Shown here in pieces: positions 1 to 14,369 of a DNA stretch of 64,000 nucleotides (positions are counted from its first letter, which is position 1; each line of letters begins with the position of its first letter). Source of the DNA: Echinococcus granulosus (taxonomy: Eukaryota > Platyhelminthes > Cestoda > Cyclophyllidea > Taeniidae); contig NW_020170393.1 in the NCBI RefSeq assembly GCF_000524195.1, positions 1,461,914 through 1,525,913 of the forward strand, in the 5' to 3' direction. Below the pieces are notes generated by a model, which was not told the DNA's origin, did not search any database, and saw only the letters and a program-made list of their open reading frames with translations. Position numbers and translations under genes: made by a program.

Positions 1-679
1 AAACTCGGTTTTATATTAATTTCCCAACTCATTAATAGCCACTTTTGAATGAAAATCAACTGCTGTTTCCAGATAAGAAACGACTGTATAAGGCGTAGTG
101 AGGTCGTTGGGAGTAAATGAACACCGAGAAGTCACTAACATAATCACCAATGGATGGACTTTTAAAATGCCACTTTAGTTGGCATAAAGCATTCATTCTT
201 AATCGCATGTGTGTAAACCACTTGTAGATTGAAAAATGGCTAGATGCAGATAAGACGTCAAGGAAACGTCTGATGTGTCATTCTGTACCTAGAAATAAAG
301 TATGAAAACCACGTTAGAAGATGCTTGATTGGGAAATTCCTCGACAAGCAAGTACTTCGGAAAGGCGAACTCAGTTTTACAGCGTTAGACAGGCGACATA
401 CGGTTACAATATATCATACCCTCCCTAACGTCGAAGGTGGCGTTTTAGCGGATAGGTTCAGGATTATCTTATGTAAATCACTTCTAGAGGATCGTGACTG
501 TCACAATGTGATTTTTTTTCTCTTCGTAACAGCTATTCTAGTAAAAAAAATTTAATTTAGAATAGTTCTAACTCACAATTTACTCTCTTACTTCCCTAAG
601 GCAATAGTTTTAAGTTGATGTACTTTCACCGGGACTAGAATGAGACATTTTTAGTTCATCAACCTTACTTTAGCTGCGA
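1..679. other. No supported gene
   Basis: AT-rich sequence without a recognisable gene. One frame on the + strand is open from about 274 to 555, but it has no convincing start, no family resemblance and ends in a low-complexity hydrophobic tail. I do not call it a gene. Confidence 0.5.
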
Positions 680-930
680 AAGAAAAGTGAGCATCATGTT
701 GCAAAGGCTAGGTAGATTCGCCGCCGCTGCCGCAGAGGATTTGGCTGCCAATGTTGCGCTACATTGTGCCAAGACCTGCTTGGCGCATCCTTGGTGCAGT
801 GCACTGATTGGTCGCCTCAAGGTCGTCGCGTGCACACGGTGGGCCAATCAGTCGGCTTTGTCAAGATCGTTCCTTGTGCGTTGTCGAGCGACAACGCCAT
901 CCCCCAATTGTCGAACAACACTTTAGCGCT
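680..930. promoter_or_regulatory. CpG-rich segment with inverted CCAAT boxes and a palindrome
   Basis: This 250-base patch is clearly richer in GC and CpG than its AT-rich surroundings. It carries CTGATTGG at 804-811 and the exact inverted partner CCAATCAG at 844-851, so two CCAAT boxes face each other 32 bases apart. A perfect 9+2+9 palindrome follows at 878-897, and a weaker TTGTCGAACAA lies at about 907-917. CCAAT pairs and CpG enrichment are common in animal promoters, but no transcript start or downstream gene could be tied to it. Short frames are open on both strands, so it could instead be a GC-rich exon or relic. Confidence 0.3.
878..897. repeat. Perfect 20-base palindrome (9-base arms, 2-base centre)
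   Basis: The left arm GCGTTGTCG is followed by AG and then the exact reverse complement CGACAACGC. It lies just downstream of the two inverted CCAAT boxes. It could be a dimeric protein-binding site or a small cruciform. The call as an inverted repeat is certain; the function is unknown. Confidence 0.7.
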
Positions 931-2146
931 CCTTTTTATGAGGAGATTAGAAATAAAAATTTCGTTTTCATAAAAAAGAAAAGAAACAAATATACACTTA
1001 ATTAGTAGTGAGGATATGGGCAGCTTGGGGATTTTGTTCATCAGTCAGTTATGAGTAGTAGGTTAATTTAAAAATTGGAGCAGTTTTCAAATTATATAAG
1101 AAGTAATTTTTTTGCAGAATAATTGACCTTTATTATTATATCGAAGTTAAATGACCAGGTGCTCTACTGGTAATGTGCTAGTAGTATCCAAAACTTTGAG
1201 TAGTGATACGCAGTAACTGCATGTCTTAAGTGGTGTGCAGAGTCAATCCATATAAAATAATTCCTCATTTCTAATAGGAAGTTAACATTTCGCATTTACT
1301 GTCTGGTTGAGAATTCTAAAATCTACACAAACGCAGTTTTCAAGATATTTAAGGTGCTCTTGATACAGATACTTGCACCAAAAAGCCAAATCAAGTTTCC
1401 GTCGTATCTTCCCTCACACTGATGGTATAGAGCTCTGATAAAACCTTACGTATGCTTAACTATAAAGCTACATTCAGGCAGGTGCATCGCATGGAATCTT
1501 CAGGAACAGCTCAAGTACTGGATTAATAGCATTTAGTTATAATAGGTATGGCCCCTTTTGCACATTGTCAGCAATGTAAACTTTCTCTTAGGCTTTTAAG
1601 ATGACCAATGTTTAGGTGGGGAATTCACAAATCAAGTGTACCATCTGTCGCTGACTGTATCTGTGGAGATCCACAACAGAAGAGCTTGTAAACATGTCGA
1701 ATTTTGGCGATTAGTTTGATTAGGTTTTGTTTTGTTGCTAGTAGTAGAGGCAAATCAGAGTGAGATGAGTTAGAATTGTTCAAAAAAAGAGCCTATGGAT
1801 GAAATGTTAGGGCCTTGATGACTTCTTTCAACGTCGGAAAATAGAGAGGACAGGTTGGAGAGTCAATTAACCAGCACTAAAATCGTAACGAAATAATAGA
1901 TTCTCTCATCTGAATGACACGCAGGATCTCCTCTATGTTTATACGAAAGGCCCTCCCTCTCGAGTATCGCCTGTCTCCCCCTACAGGTCTTAATCGTCTA
2001 CTGTGTTCCATATCGACTTTGGAGGTAATTCAAACACCATTTCTCAATTTTCCCAAGACATTGGTAGCAGTCGAGGTGGATTTCAATGGACGAAACAGTA
2101 GCATCCTACGGAAGTATTAAGATTATTTTAAAAAAGCCTTAAAATT
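931..2146. other. No supported gene
   Basis: AT-rich sequence. A 68-codon frame at 1914-2120 (+) has no family resemblance or splice context. I see nothing else. Confidence 0.5.
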
Positions 2147-2474
2147 TCAACGGTTTAACAGCAAGCTCATGTTGCCCTTCCCTCCCTCAAGAGTTCTATC
2201 AACTTGGCTAAAATCAGCCTGGACTGGTTTAGAGGAGTGATCTGATGTAAACAGGCGGTAGTTGCCAAAATATCTCCACAAGGGCAGTGGTGATGATACG
2301 TGTCCCACATGAAGGCTAAACATGCGGTTTCCATCAATCAGGTCAGTTGACCTGGCCACAGTAAACGCCGACAGAGAATAGGTCAACCTATCCAGAATCG
2401 TGTTGTCTGGACGGCTGTTTGTGGTCGCTAAGTCCGAGGAGGTTGGGGCAAATCGTGTGCAAATGTAACAAAGT
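2147..2474 (-). CDS. Candidate terminal exon, unknown protein
   Basis: Read on the - strand, an AAATTTAG acceptor at 2477-2475 is followed by an open frame of 108 codons ending in TGA at 2149-2147. The same frame stays open upstream to 2620 (157 codons in all), which is long for this AT-rich sequence though not beyond chance. The residues look protein-like and mixed in composition, with segments such as PTSSDLATTNSRPD and LPLWRYFGNYRLF. There are no membrane segments or recognised domains. I found no upstream exon and no obvious poly(A) signal, so it may be a chance frame, an exon of a gene lying mostly outside what I can recognise, or a relic. Confidence 0.3.
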
Positions 2475-2620
2475 CTAAATTTTATGGAGTTAAAAGTCGT
2501 TTTCAGAATCAAATGCGAAACACATGAGGAGGAGCTGCTTAACTTCCTTGGACTGTGGTACGTTGTAGTGGGTAGATTTATCAATGGGACAATCTTGCAA
2601 CCAGATATCGCTGTTTCCAA

Positions 2621-5600
2621 GGCAAATTCAACCTTAAAAATCTACAAATTCAGTCTATTTATAAGTTCATTCCTTCCTTAAAAGTGAATCAGTTTGGCTT
2701 ATCGCAATGACCCAGAATGGTTTAGTCTTCTGCAGCTCCAGGAAATTTATGTGGATTTCAAGTTTATCTGTGCGCTCCGTTCAGTCTGGCAAATATTAGA
2801 GCCACCAACCTAATGACACCGTCTACCTTTCATGGGATTTCTATTAGCACCCCACCAGCCCTTCTGAATACGAAGAAAAAAGACCTCTCAAACCTTACAC
2901 ACACCTTACGCCACCCTTCAAAGCGATTTGCCAGTTGTTGAAGATTAACCCCAGCAACTTGGAGCCAATCAAATTCTTTGTCAACAACGAAGTGAATACG
3001 TCTACTACGCCATGCGTGTCAATTTTAAGGGCATAATATAATACTACACGTTAAAGCACTGGTTTCTCGATGACATCATAACGATGTCAAATTTGGCGGG
3101 AGGATGCAATGGGAGTTGGATCACCACACCTCAGTGCTCGTCGGTATTCTAACTTGGGGTACCCGAACCTTCCGGTCGATGTTCATTGTAAACCGGCAGC
3201 TACAAATATCATATTTTTCAAGATCCGAATGAGGAAATAACATGACAACCTAGATGTGATTGTGCCACTGTTGTCATTCTTTCACTCAGTTAACTTAATC
3301 CAGCAAACTGTGACTGAGCTGGACCCACCATTGCCCTACATAACTAATCAAAGAATTACTAAATGAGTGAAATCCACTGCAAAAAACTAAAGTTTGGTTT
3401 CTATGCGAACGTAATCTGGGAACAAGATGCGTATCACAAAAAATATTTAAGGAATTTTTACAGTAAAACATTGCGCTTTGTGATCCAAGAATTGTGGTGA
3501 CGCTAGCCAGGACTGGCAGCCAAATTGTCCATTTCGTGCAGCATATGCCAAGTTCTTTCATTATTTTAAACTCAAATAAACTGGAGGAGGAAGAGGGAGA
3601 GGAGATGTCCGGTGTAAAAAAACTTGGATAGGCGCAAAAGCAAAAATGCGTGTTTGATGCGAGTCAAAATAGTAACCAGTTGTTTGTTGGCACGAATGCT
3701 TCCAACAGACATTCTTTTTTGTATTTAGTCGCAAATCTGTAAACCTCCTAAAGTATAAAGTGGAAAAGTTGTATAAAATTGAAACAGGGCTTACAACGGG
3801 GAATAAAACTGCTCCCTCGAAATTCCGAATAATGGATGATTTTAGAGGGGAAACAAATTCTAGCACAGCGAACTGCTTGCACAGTGAAGGCTCCGGCAAA
3901 AATAGCTCTAATGATAATTTTCATTCCTCCTGGGCGGACGCACGAAATATACTTATCTTTAATTCAAAAATTTTCGGTTGAGGTAAATGGTTTTCGCCAT
4001 AATCACGTTGTCTCCAACATTTCCTCATCTTGTGCAATATCCATCACACTAGGAATGGTTGGGACACAGGATTAGTGCTAGTGTATTTCAACTAATTCAA
4101 ATTATATACATAAGGAAAACTTTTGACTTTTTAACTTAGAAGTGTGAAATTATACCCCCATTCCTGTGGTTAAAGACTCGAATTCATTTTTTTTCGAGTT
4201 ACAGATCAAGTTTTGGCGTGAATTCTCGCATGAAGAACTTTCATACTTTAATCACACAAAAAACAAAACAAATTCCAATAAACCCCTTTATGGAGTGATT
4301 CCAGCACCATTTCAAGTATTAAAAAACTAATTGTTTGAATGAACTATTTACCTTGTGTAGCACACCGGGTAGGGGATTGCAGTGGGCGGTAGTTACGTTT
4401 CATAAGATTAATGTAAACCCAAAAGATTATGGAATCAAAAGATGAGGCTATTGATCAAACCTCTTCAAATGGATCAAGTTAAATCCTCGCTACTGAACAC
4501 CATTCTAAGTAGTATGTTAGGTGTGCAGTTAAGTGTTCTATTTGGTTACAACTTTTACTTATTTTTGACTAGTAAAAAGTAAAAATTAAGGGAAATTCAC
4601 TCTTACAAGCTAACAGGATGTATGGTAGAGGGCAGTTTAAGCTAGACGGCTTAATTTGTGAACTTCCTTTGTTTCACTTTGCTTAAAACAGTATATTTTA
4701 AATTTTACTTTTATCTCCGAGTACCCGAAACATATAATGCAAAAAGAATTCAGCATAGGTACAGGTTTAATTAGCAGGCCAAATTAAGTTCTTCTTAACA
4801 GCCTCTTCAAAGCGGAAATAGGTGATGTAGCTGGTCGTTGCTATAAGCAAAGACCACTAGAGTGTGTATATCCAAAGCAGTACGAAGAAAAGTCGTGACT
4901 CCAGGAGACGTGGGTCACAGTTTTAGTTATTACACCTGCTATGTACTTTACGACAGGTCCTATTCATCAGATACACAGAGAGGGTGGGGCAGGTGAGCAA
5001 GTTTGCTAACTCTAGTATGTATTTACGACCCTTTGTGTTGAGAGGAGGAGGTGGAGGAGGGAGCCTCGTCTTGCGCGTGGTTGAGGGCCTCGCCATAAAT
5101 TACTCTCTGGAGAGGGGGAGTAAATTACACGACTTGCACGTTTCACTGGAGGATGCATTCCTTTAACCGCATGAGGTATCCATAAAGAGTGCAACATTCT
5201 TTTGGAGGCGATACCGGTCCGAATGAAAGTAGTGAATGTAGTAATTGGGAATTAAGATACCTTATTTTACTATCGGGTGTGATGTAGGACAACTCAGAGT
5301 ACTGCCAGTCCACATGCGTGAGTTGGAAGGCAGCTTTGTTGCGACCATTTAGAAGAGCTAAGAGACAGGCAGCTTACGTGGGGTGATCGGGGCTGCTTAC
5401 AAGAAACAAGACTGAGTTGCTTGGGGACAAAAAAGGCCTTTGTAGGTGGCTCAAACACAAAGCTAACTAAGTTGACTTGGGGGCACTAGTAAGGTGGACA
5501 TTTTGCATGCCTGTTTGTTACTCAAAGCATTTCAGCAAGCTTCCCCTCGTAGGTTATGCTTATCATACTGAATCCAGAAATTGCATTTAATTATTGTTTA

Positions 5601-8600
5601 TCTTTCCATATGATTTACAGATGGAAAATCCTCCCAGCATGTTCCTTTTTAACTAGAAGGCCTTCCTACTTACATGAGGTTTGAGAGCAGTCATGACACT
5701 CAAATCACACTACTTACAACCCATTTCAGCCAGTTAGTTTTTATGAATTTCAAAAGAAAGCGGAACATTTCTCGATTTCATCCAGTTCCTTACAAACTAC
5801 CCCAACAGAAAATCATTCCAAGGTTGTAAAGAAGTTGATTTGGTGCAGCTACTCTGCAAGTTGGTTTTTCCTGATAGTTTACAAACCACTCTTGTACTAA
5901 TTTCGCCAACATGGTCACAAATGGTTGGAATAGGCAGATTTCCGCGATTTTTCTCGATATAATTATTATGCTTCCGCTGACAAATTATGCTGACTCTGAT
6001 GTCATTTAGCAGTTGAATTCAGCTGCAGAAAGCCTTTCATTGGGGTGTAGATTTTCCCGAAATATGCTGTCTCTAAAATCTTAATGCCACAAGTTTTCAA
6101 CCTTTGCCAATGATCCCGTTAAAAAAGTTTGTGCCCGTAGCACTTGTTCCTTTGAACTTGAATTACTTCCAAGAATAAGTTATGGAGACTTCGGCTCATA
6201 TTTCATGCAGGTATTACATTCTGAAAGTGCTGGGGGCATAATAATATGCCTTACGTTTCTAGTGCAGTAGGGGATAATTCTCCTTAGTCATTAAGGTTTG
6301 ATGTTCGTTTTGGCTGTTCAGTGCCATTTCCTGCAAGAGTGCGAACACATTCCTCATTTTTCCCCGCATGCTAGAAATACTGCCTCATTCAGCACTTTTC
6401 AGGAACGTGCAAATGTTTGACCATGATTTGTAAGGTGCCGCGCTTTTGCAGCTAAAGGTCGCGCCTTTTCTTTAGTTTCCTTTTTATCCGAAGGAAATAG
6501 AATGACTACAGCGGGAGTAATTGAAGTTTCACGGTTGAATGGTCAAGGCAATGGTTAGTCTAAAACCGAGTCAACGAGCCATTTGAAGCAGTCCTTGTCT
6601 TCCACTTTCAACATAACACGAAAAGCGCAAAAAGAATCTTAATTAAATTTGCTCTTTAAAAAACCATCGTTTCAACTTTGACTAAAAATTATCCCTCATT
6701 TTCATGGATTAAATAGATACCTTAAGTGGGATCAGGAATGTGACAGGAATGAAACACATGCATATATTTTAGCTATTTGAAAGATACGCCTCTCGGATAA
6801 AATTCATTTTAAGTTATCTAGCCCAAAAGGCATTTTTTTTCTGGGGCATATTTAATTGTAAGAGAGGTTAGCATTCTCCCTAAAGCACCTATTTGAAAAA
6901 CCTACCTGAATTAGTCCCTGTTTATGGAGAATTTCACGGCCATCTAACGATGGTACATGTATAACGTTTGTTGACTTAAAGCGTCTAAATTCTTTCCCTT
7001 ATTCTCACAATTTATCCGCCTGGTGAGACAAGAGACACGGATTCTTGCCGAATTGAAGCGTGACCTCATATCCCTGAAGGCGCAGGGGGCGAAACCTGGT
7101 GACACCAGTGCGTCTCTGAGGCTGCAGATAAGCACAAACAACTAGCGGTGCCTTTAAATCTTTGCGGACTGTTGGTAAATTTTTACTCCTATCTGGGAAA
7201 GGGCTGCATATTCACACGCAATTTTTGGTCTCTACAAAGCCGTAAAAATTATCTAATTATATGATTAGTACAAATGGGATGAGGGAAAATCCCAACTTCT
7301 TGTACGACCGAACACCGCCTCCATAATTTGCTAATATTCTAATTGGAAGGACACTATTCTGAGTGAGTGATTAGGTGAAGCATCTATCAGCGTTTTCTGT
7401 GAACGGTCAGTTTCTGCAATCTTCAGTAAAACAAGGTTGAGAGAGTTGGACAGCATGTCATCTGACCAGTTGAATGGATGGATTTAATCAAACGCCTCTA
7501 TCTGCATCAGCACCCAAAAGGGACCCTTCAAAAGACCAATTGAAAAATTTGTTTATTACTTCTTGTATGCAAGTGAAAAGCTACATTTTCTTCTAAATAT
7601 GAAGACTGAGGGAGGTGAAAAGTGATAAAAGTCCTTTGAGAGAATTGAAAAGAATTGTGACCTTTTCAAGCAATGGGAAAACTTCATTTACGCTGATAAC
7701 TGGGTTGGGAGACCCACGTTAAAACTGAAAAATTCCACCAAAAGGCAACAAAATACATTGTTTTGATAAAAAGGAGTGTTGGCTCAAAAAGGGTTACTGC
7801 TTAGCTCTTCCGGTCTTCTTTGAAGTCATAGCAAGCCATACTACTAATTTACAAAAGTAGGGGGGAGACTGCAGACACGGTCAGAAGTTCAATTGGCAGA
7901 CTGGAAAGTTTAACAAAACATCGAGCCGTAAAAGCGATGAGAACGTGTAAACTGCGTCATTTTCATGCGAAATACACATTCCTCATCAAAATATGTCAAG
8001 GCTACTAAAATTATAAGAAAATTGCCTGAAACAACTCAGTTAATTGCGTTCATCAGCAAATCCAATTTCAAAAGGATAAATTGGCTTATGGATATGCTCT
8101 TCTGTGATATCACTTATACTTACTTAGGACGCTGTGTGATGCTTTGATTGGTTATTTAGCCTTTCGTTTTAGTAACGAGAGCGCTGAAGGGCACGGCTCT
8201 TATGAGTCCCCTGGGCTGAATGGCCAGTAGGCAAGGCCAATAGCTACGTATTCTGGCCTAGCCTCGGAAAGCATAGGGTTGAAGAATCCTATCTTCTCAA
8301 CATATTTTACAAGCAAAAGAAAACTTCAGATACAATGGAGTCACCAAGATGGACTGTTGGCGGTTAAATCGGCATTTTATGGGCTGCATGAAAATTTAGT
8401 GTTTCGTGGATCCCGACTGCTTTGTGGTGGCGGAGGCTAAAGGTTGATCGTCAACAACGCTAAAGGAGAGAATGAGTCTTAGTAGTGGTGCCGAATTTTG
8501 CATAGTCTCGATCTCTTCAGCCTCCTCAGAGCGTACTTTTGTCTGAAGGGCTGGCTCTTTAGCCATTCCTAAAGCCGCCCAACCAATTTTGTACGGTAGT

Positions 8601-9000
8601 GTAAAGTCTTATTCTGTGCTGACACAGCTTACAGTGGCTTACCAATACTCAAGGTATCAAATAATTAAGCTTTGACTGAGGGTAGGTAAATTTTACTAGA
8701 CTTTTGTGCAACTAAAATACCTTTGTAAACAAAAAATCGCGGTCTAAACAGTTCAATTAATGCTACAGTTGCTCTTATCTTCTTGAACAATGGAATATCC
8801 GTTTTATAAGTGCATAGGGCTTCTATTCAACTGTACACCTTTAGGGCAGAGGAAAACTTGTATCATCTTAAAGCATTCAATATTTAAGCATATCAACTGC
8901 CAGGACCTCATTTTGATTCAGTTCAAACAATTATTTTCGTTTAAACATAAAATGATTTCTGTGTAAGTAAAATCTGTGCCACAGCATTCCGTTTTTGTTT
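2621..9000. other. Long intergenic stretch without supported genes
   Basis: More than 6 kb of AT-rich DNA upstream of LDH. The short frames here (for example 3561-3899 - and 3760-3981 +) overlap on opposite strands, lack splice context and resemble nothing I know. A purine-rich GGAGG run lies at 5041-5063. No tRNA, rRNA or transposon coding region was recognised. Confidence 0.5.
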
Positions 9001-9007
9001 TTTGTAG
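8991..9007 (+). promoter_or_regulatory. Strong 3' splice acceptor upstream of the LDH start codon
   Basis: A T-rich tract ends in TTTTTTGTAG at 9007, 108 bases before the first ATG of LDH. The LDH frame is open from here to the ATG. This could be the acceptor of an intron in the 5' untranslated region or, since flatworms use spliced-leader trans-splicing, the trans-splice site. The sequence alone cannot separate the two. Confidence 0.35.
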
Positions 9008-9115
9008 CTATTGTCATGCTCGCATGCTCTGTTTAAATGGACAAATTTTAGTACCTTTAACCTTGAAAATCAGACAATATTCGATCTTGTGGTCATTTGG
9101 TATCGGTCCGGCTAC

Positions 9116-11053
<1,938 letters not shown>

Positions 11054-12990
11054 AGACTCGTAGACTCAAGTCTGCTGCTTCTCCAAGGACGCCTACTTCC
11101 AACTGCAACATTGGAATAACACATTGGTCCTAGCAATCTCTTCGCATGTCATTTCGATTGCTAACGCATGTATTCCTCTCGATCGTTTTAGCTTTCTATG
11201 CTCATCTTTGTTTGTTGTTTGTTGGGTACATTGCGCTCTATATTCTGCCATTTCCTTGTTATTTTCACTCCTTAGGGCGGATGCACTTAACGTCAGGCTA
11301 TCTCTTAGGTTGACTTGCATGCCAAAAGGGGTAGCTCGTTTAGCGCCCTTTTGTGCTTGGATTGGACAGAAAAAAAGGGAAGTTGATCGAGTCTACACTA
11401 CAAAAGAGCTAGTCAAATTTTCTGATAGTTACTAGAAGTGGTAGTAGCGGCTTCAATCCTGTAAATTCATTGCTGTGACCTCATCGAAGGAGGCTTGGTG
11501 GAGAGAAAGTTTAATGAGGTAGAGCCACTTTCAGAGTGGTTCTTCGGAATTCCGATTTGGAAATGGGCATTGGTTTAGCACTTATCTCCCCGGATTTTTC
11601 AAGTTTCAACCGATTGTATAGCTGTGGTCTCATTTAACTTAGATGATCTGGATGTCAAATTTCTGGCTCTGATTTATAAACAGTTTTATCGGCTCGTCCC
11701 GTTCACCTCGCTTGATGTGTCGCATTTACTTCCTCGTAGATCGTTCTCATACCTTACAAAGCTGGAAAGTGCCGGTTGCTGCTACTGGCTAACTGATAGG
11801 CAATGCATAGTTCCTGTCAGTATCCGCGTCAGTACGTCACAAATATGTGACACATGTTCTTCATCTGTCTACGATAAATAAAGCGGATTGGTCGAATTTA
11901 AAATGCTAAAATACGTGCTTCAAGGATCTGTTTTATTAATTTTTTTGGGGAGGAATTGACTTAGAAGCAATGTAAAACAGTTAGTGCCGCACTAGAAAAA
12001 TAAAGTGCCGGGACTGTGGGGCCCATGTTGCTCCGAGATCCCGGCATAAGACTAGTCAGAAGTGCTGCACATTCGCATTCCAAATGTGGTTGGCATATTT
12101 ACGAGCAGTGCCTACCCCAAATTCCGGCAATGCTAGTCTGCAGGAGAGAAATCACAGCAGTTATTTGCCATGACGGGCACCTAGAGATGAGGTCTTAAAA
12201 TATTTCATGATTCCCTTCCATTTTCTGCAGGTAAAATATACCCATTTCCTATTCTGAGGAAAGAGTGTGAAAAACTTTTTATCAAATACTTCATCTGGCG
12301 TGACAAAATAAATGTGGATTGGCATAGCATGCAGAGAGGAGGATCTGTTGATACGACTCATTGTATGATCTTTGGCATACCTCAGAAAAGTTTATATCCT
12401 GTCCAATTACCACCAGACAAAGTCAACATCCATCTTTGCAACTTACTTCGCTAAAAAATAATCCAACAATGGGTGTCAGATGGCTCTATGACATTGATGG
12501 GAGAGCATTTAGACCTCAATGGCATTTAATAGGCCAGAAGGTGGAGAAGCTGGGATAAAATAATTAACCTGTCTACTGGGTAATGATCTTTCCTATTCAT
12601 CGAAAGAAACCCATAATTTAACTTCAATTTTTTCCAAATCTTTGCATATTTCCCTCGAATTGACTGAAATTTCCCATCACAATCATCAAGGTCAGCTGTC
12701 CTTAGGGGGTCATCGTTGAAGCAAGCTTAATGTGGTTTACAAATGTAAACGCACCTAGGTCAGTTGTAGAAGTGCAAACCACCCAACACTCGTTAACTTT
12801 CACATCTTAATCTCGGAGGTCTCGATTAACTTGATTAGTGGGCAAAAGGATTCTACTTTCTTGCCCAAAATCTTCCCCAAGCGAAAGGGGTTTGCAATTG
12901 CCCATGCAAATGTTCATGCCTGGTGAATTTCATCATTTATTAAAGTCGAAAACTTGTTAAGTTTTACTCTCCAAAGACGGGTACTAGGTT
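11054..12990. other. LDH 3' flank and intergenic DNA
   Basis: Begins with the LDH 3' untranslated region. The first AATAAA after the stop that I found is at 11877-11882, which would imply a long (about 830-base) 3' untranslated region; the stop itself overlaps an ATTAAA at 11042-11047 that is too early to be used. Several short frames (11093-11435, 11624-11881) overlap on both strands and resemble nothing known. Confidence 0.4.
11877..11882 (+). terminator. Possible LDH poly(A) signal
   Basis: AATAAA, the first canonical poly(A) hexamer I found downstream of the LDH stop codon. Use by LDH is inferred from position only; a non-canonical nearer signal is possible. Confidence 0.25.
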
Positions 12991-13019
12991 ATTTACTGCA
13001 CAGAACACAAACTTGCCCC

Positions 13020-13420
13020 ACCAAGTTTGCTGCCTGCCTACGTGACCAGGATTGCGCGTTTTGTCTGTTTGTCCAGCGCCGTGTCCCAGATCGCACGACC
13101 AATCGGCGCGCGAGTTTACGTTTGCGGTCGTGACCCTTGCCAGTGCCTTGGGGAACTGCAAACCCTTTTTTACAAGAGCATTATCGATTTCTGCAAGCAA
13201 TTACATTTGTAACCAATAAAAGGCCACTTTGTATCAATATTGCATTCACTTTTAACGGTTAGAATAATTGTGCTAACCACAGACAAATTTCTTCCCGATG
13301 GGCAAAAAACTGGAAATCGGCTAAATTTTTCTGGATCTATCGATGCACGTTCGGACAACAGCTGGCCAATAAGAAACACCGACCGCCAATGGCGAATAAC
13401 GGACAGGCAAGGCTCTAGGA
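13020..13420 (+). promoter_or_regulatory. CCAAT-rich, CpG-rich candidate promoter region
   Basis: CpG density rises sharply at 13050-13140. Several CCAAT motifs occur on the + strand (in GACCAATCGG near 13098, AACCAATAAAAGG near 13211, GGCCAATAAG near 13364 and CGCCAATGGC near 13385). AATAAAAGG after the second could act as a TATA-like element. The candidate terminal exon at 13797 lies about 400 bases downstream on the same strand, so this may be the promoter and first exon of a small gene. No transcript start can be fixed. Confidence 0.25.
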
Positions 13421-13796
13421 GCCTCCAAAATCCATATGTTCAAATGTGGGCGAGGGAATAGATACTACTGATGTTTCCTGCGAAAATTAGTAGCATCAAA
13501 TCACGCCCAAAGGTGATATTTTTAGCAAAAATTTGCCTTAAAGTACTTAGAATACAGCAAAATTAAAGGGTATAGAAATAGACTAAGTGGAATAACCAAT
13601 TATTTATTTATAAAGGCAGGGAAGATCTTTGCCGCTCTGCTTTATGGCGATGGTTGATGGAACTCTCTTGATAATCAGGACCCAGTAAGACTTCCCGCAA
13701 TTTACAATATTTAACTTTATGGCAAGATCACTGCCAAAAGTCAATTAAATAGTGACAGGACTATGAAGAGACGAGTTAAAAAGAATTTTTTTTCAG

Positions 13797-13956
13797 AGGC
13801 TTCGGTTGTAACCCCTATATCGAAGGAAAGCCCCACTTTTCAGAATTCTCATCCCCCGTAGTCACCCCATCAAACCATCATCCGGATATCAAGTTAAACA
13901 GTCAACAGAATGGTGACATGGGAAATAACCTCGAGGCCTTCCTCCAGAGGCTGTAG
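13797..13956 (+). CDS. Candidate terminal exon (or retroelement gag-like relic)
   Basis: A very strong acceptor, TTTTTTTTCAG, ends at 13796. One base (completing a split codon) and 52 open codons follow, ending in TAG at 13954-13956. The residues look like a real protein tail, for example EGKPHFSEFSSPVV, SNHHPDIKLNSQQNG and LEAFLQRL. An AATAAA lies at 14093-14098, a normal distance downstream. Against a gene: just past the stop, in a different frame, 13968-14062 reads EEWLLVRKLEGSEAADKA, which resembles the N-terminal part of LTR-retrotransposon Gag proteins, and LEAFLQRL would fit the same reading. So this is either a genuine last exon or a Gag relic with one stop and one frameshift. No upstream exon was identified with confidence. 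Confidence 0.3.
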
Positions 13957-14092
13957 TATGACCCCCTGATGTAGAAGAATGGCTCCTCGTTAGGAAGCTG
14001 GAGGGCTCTGAGGCTGCGGACAAGGCCATAATGGTGAAGGTTCACTTGGGCGTAGTTTTCCCTTAAAGGGTTAGAATTTCCTCTCGTACCTT

Positions 14093-14098
14093 AATAAA
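14093..14098 (+). terminator. Possible poly(A) signal
   Basis: AATAAA 137 bases after the stop of the candidate exon at 13797-13956. Supports that exon if it is transcribed. Confidence 0.25.
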
Positions 14099-14369
14099 AC
14101 ACAGTAGATATTTTAAAAATGTCTTGATTTATGAAGAAACGAGCTACAGCGACCTCATTTTTTACAGGGAGTCTTTAATTACTTTTGCGCTTGTTTCCAT
14201 GAGTTGAGCACTATGCACTCTTTTGTGGAAGTAAAAAGGACTTTATGAGTTCAGTGAAGTTAGGAGTAGTTAAATCAACTCACAAATACTGTCCAAACGA
14301 ACTTTTATGAGTGACTCTAGGAATAAAGTGGATTTTGAGAGAAAAATTAGGTTGGAGCTGCCTTTTTGG

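Noticed and set aside
5041..5063. GGAGG-rich purine run as a possible G-quadruplex or exon
   Set aside because: Short, imperfect and without a convincing frame or conserved context.
9011..9115. Longer LDH N-terminus from the upstream open frame
   Set aside because: The only in-frame start there would be TTG; the adjacent ATGs at 9116/9119 give the normal family length of 331-332 residues.
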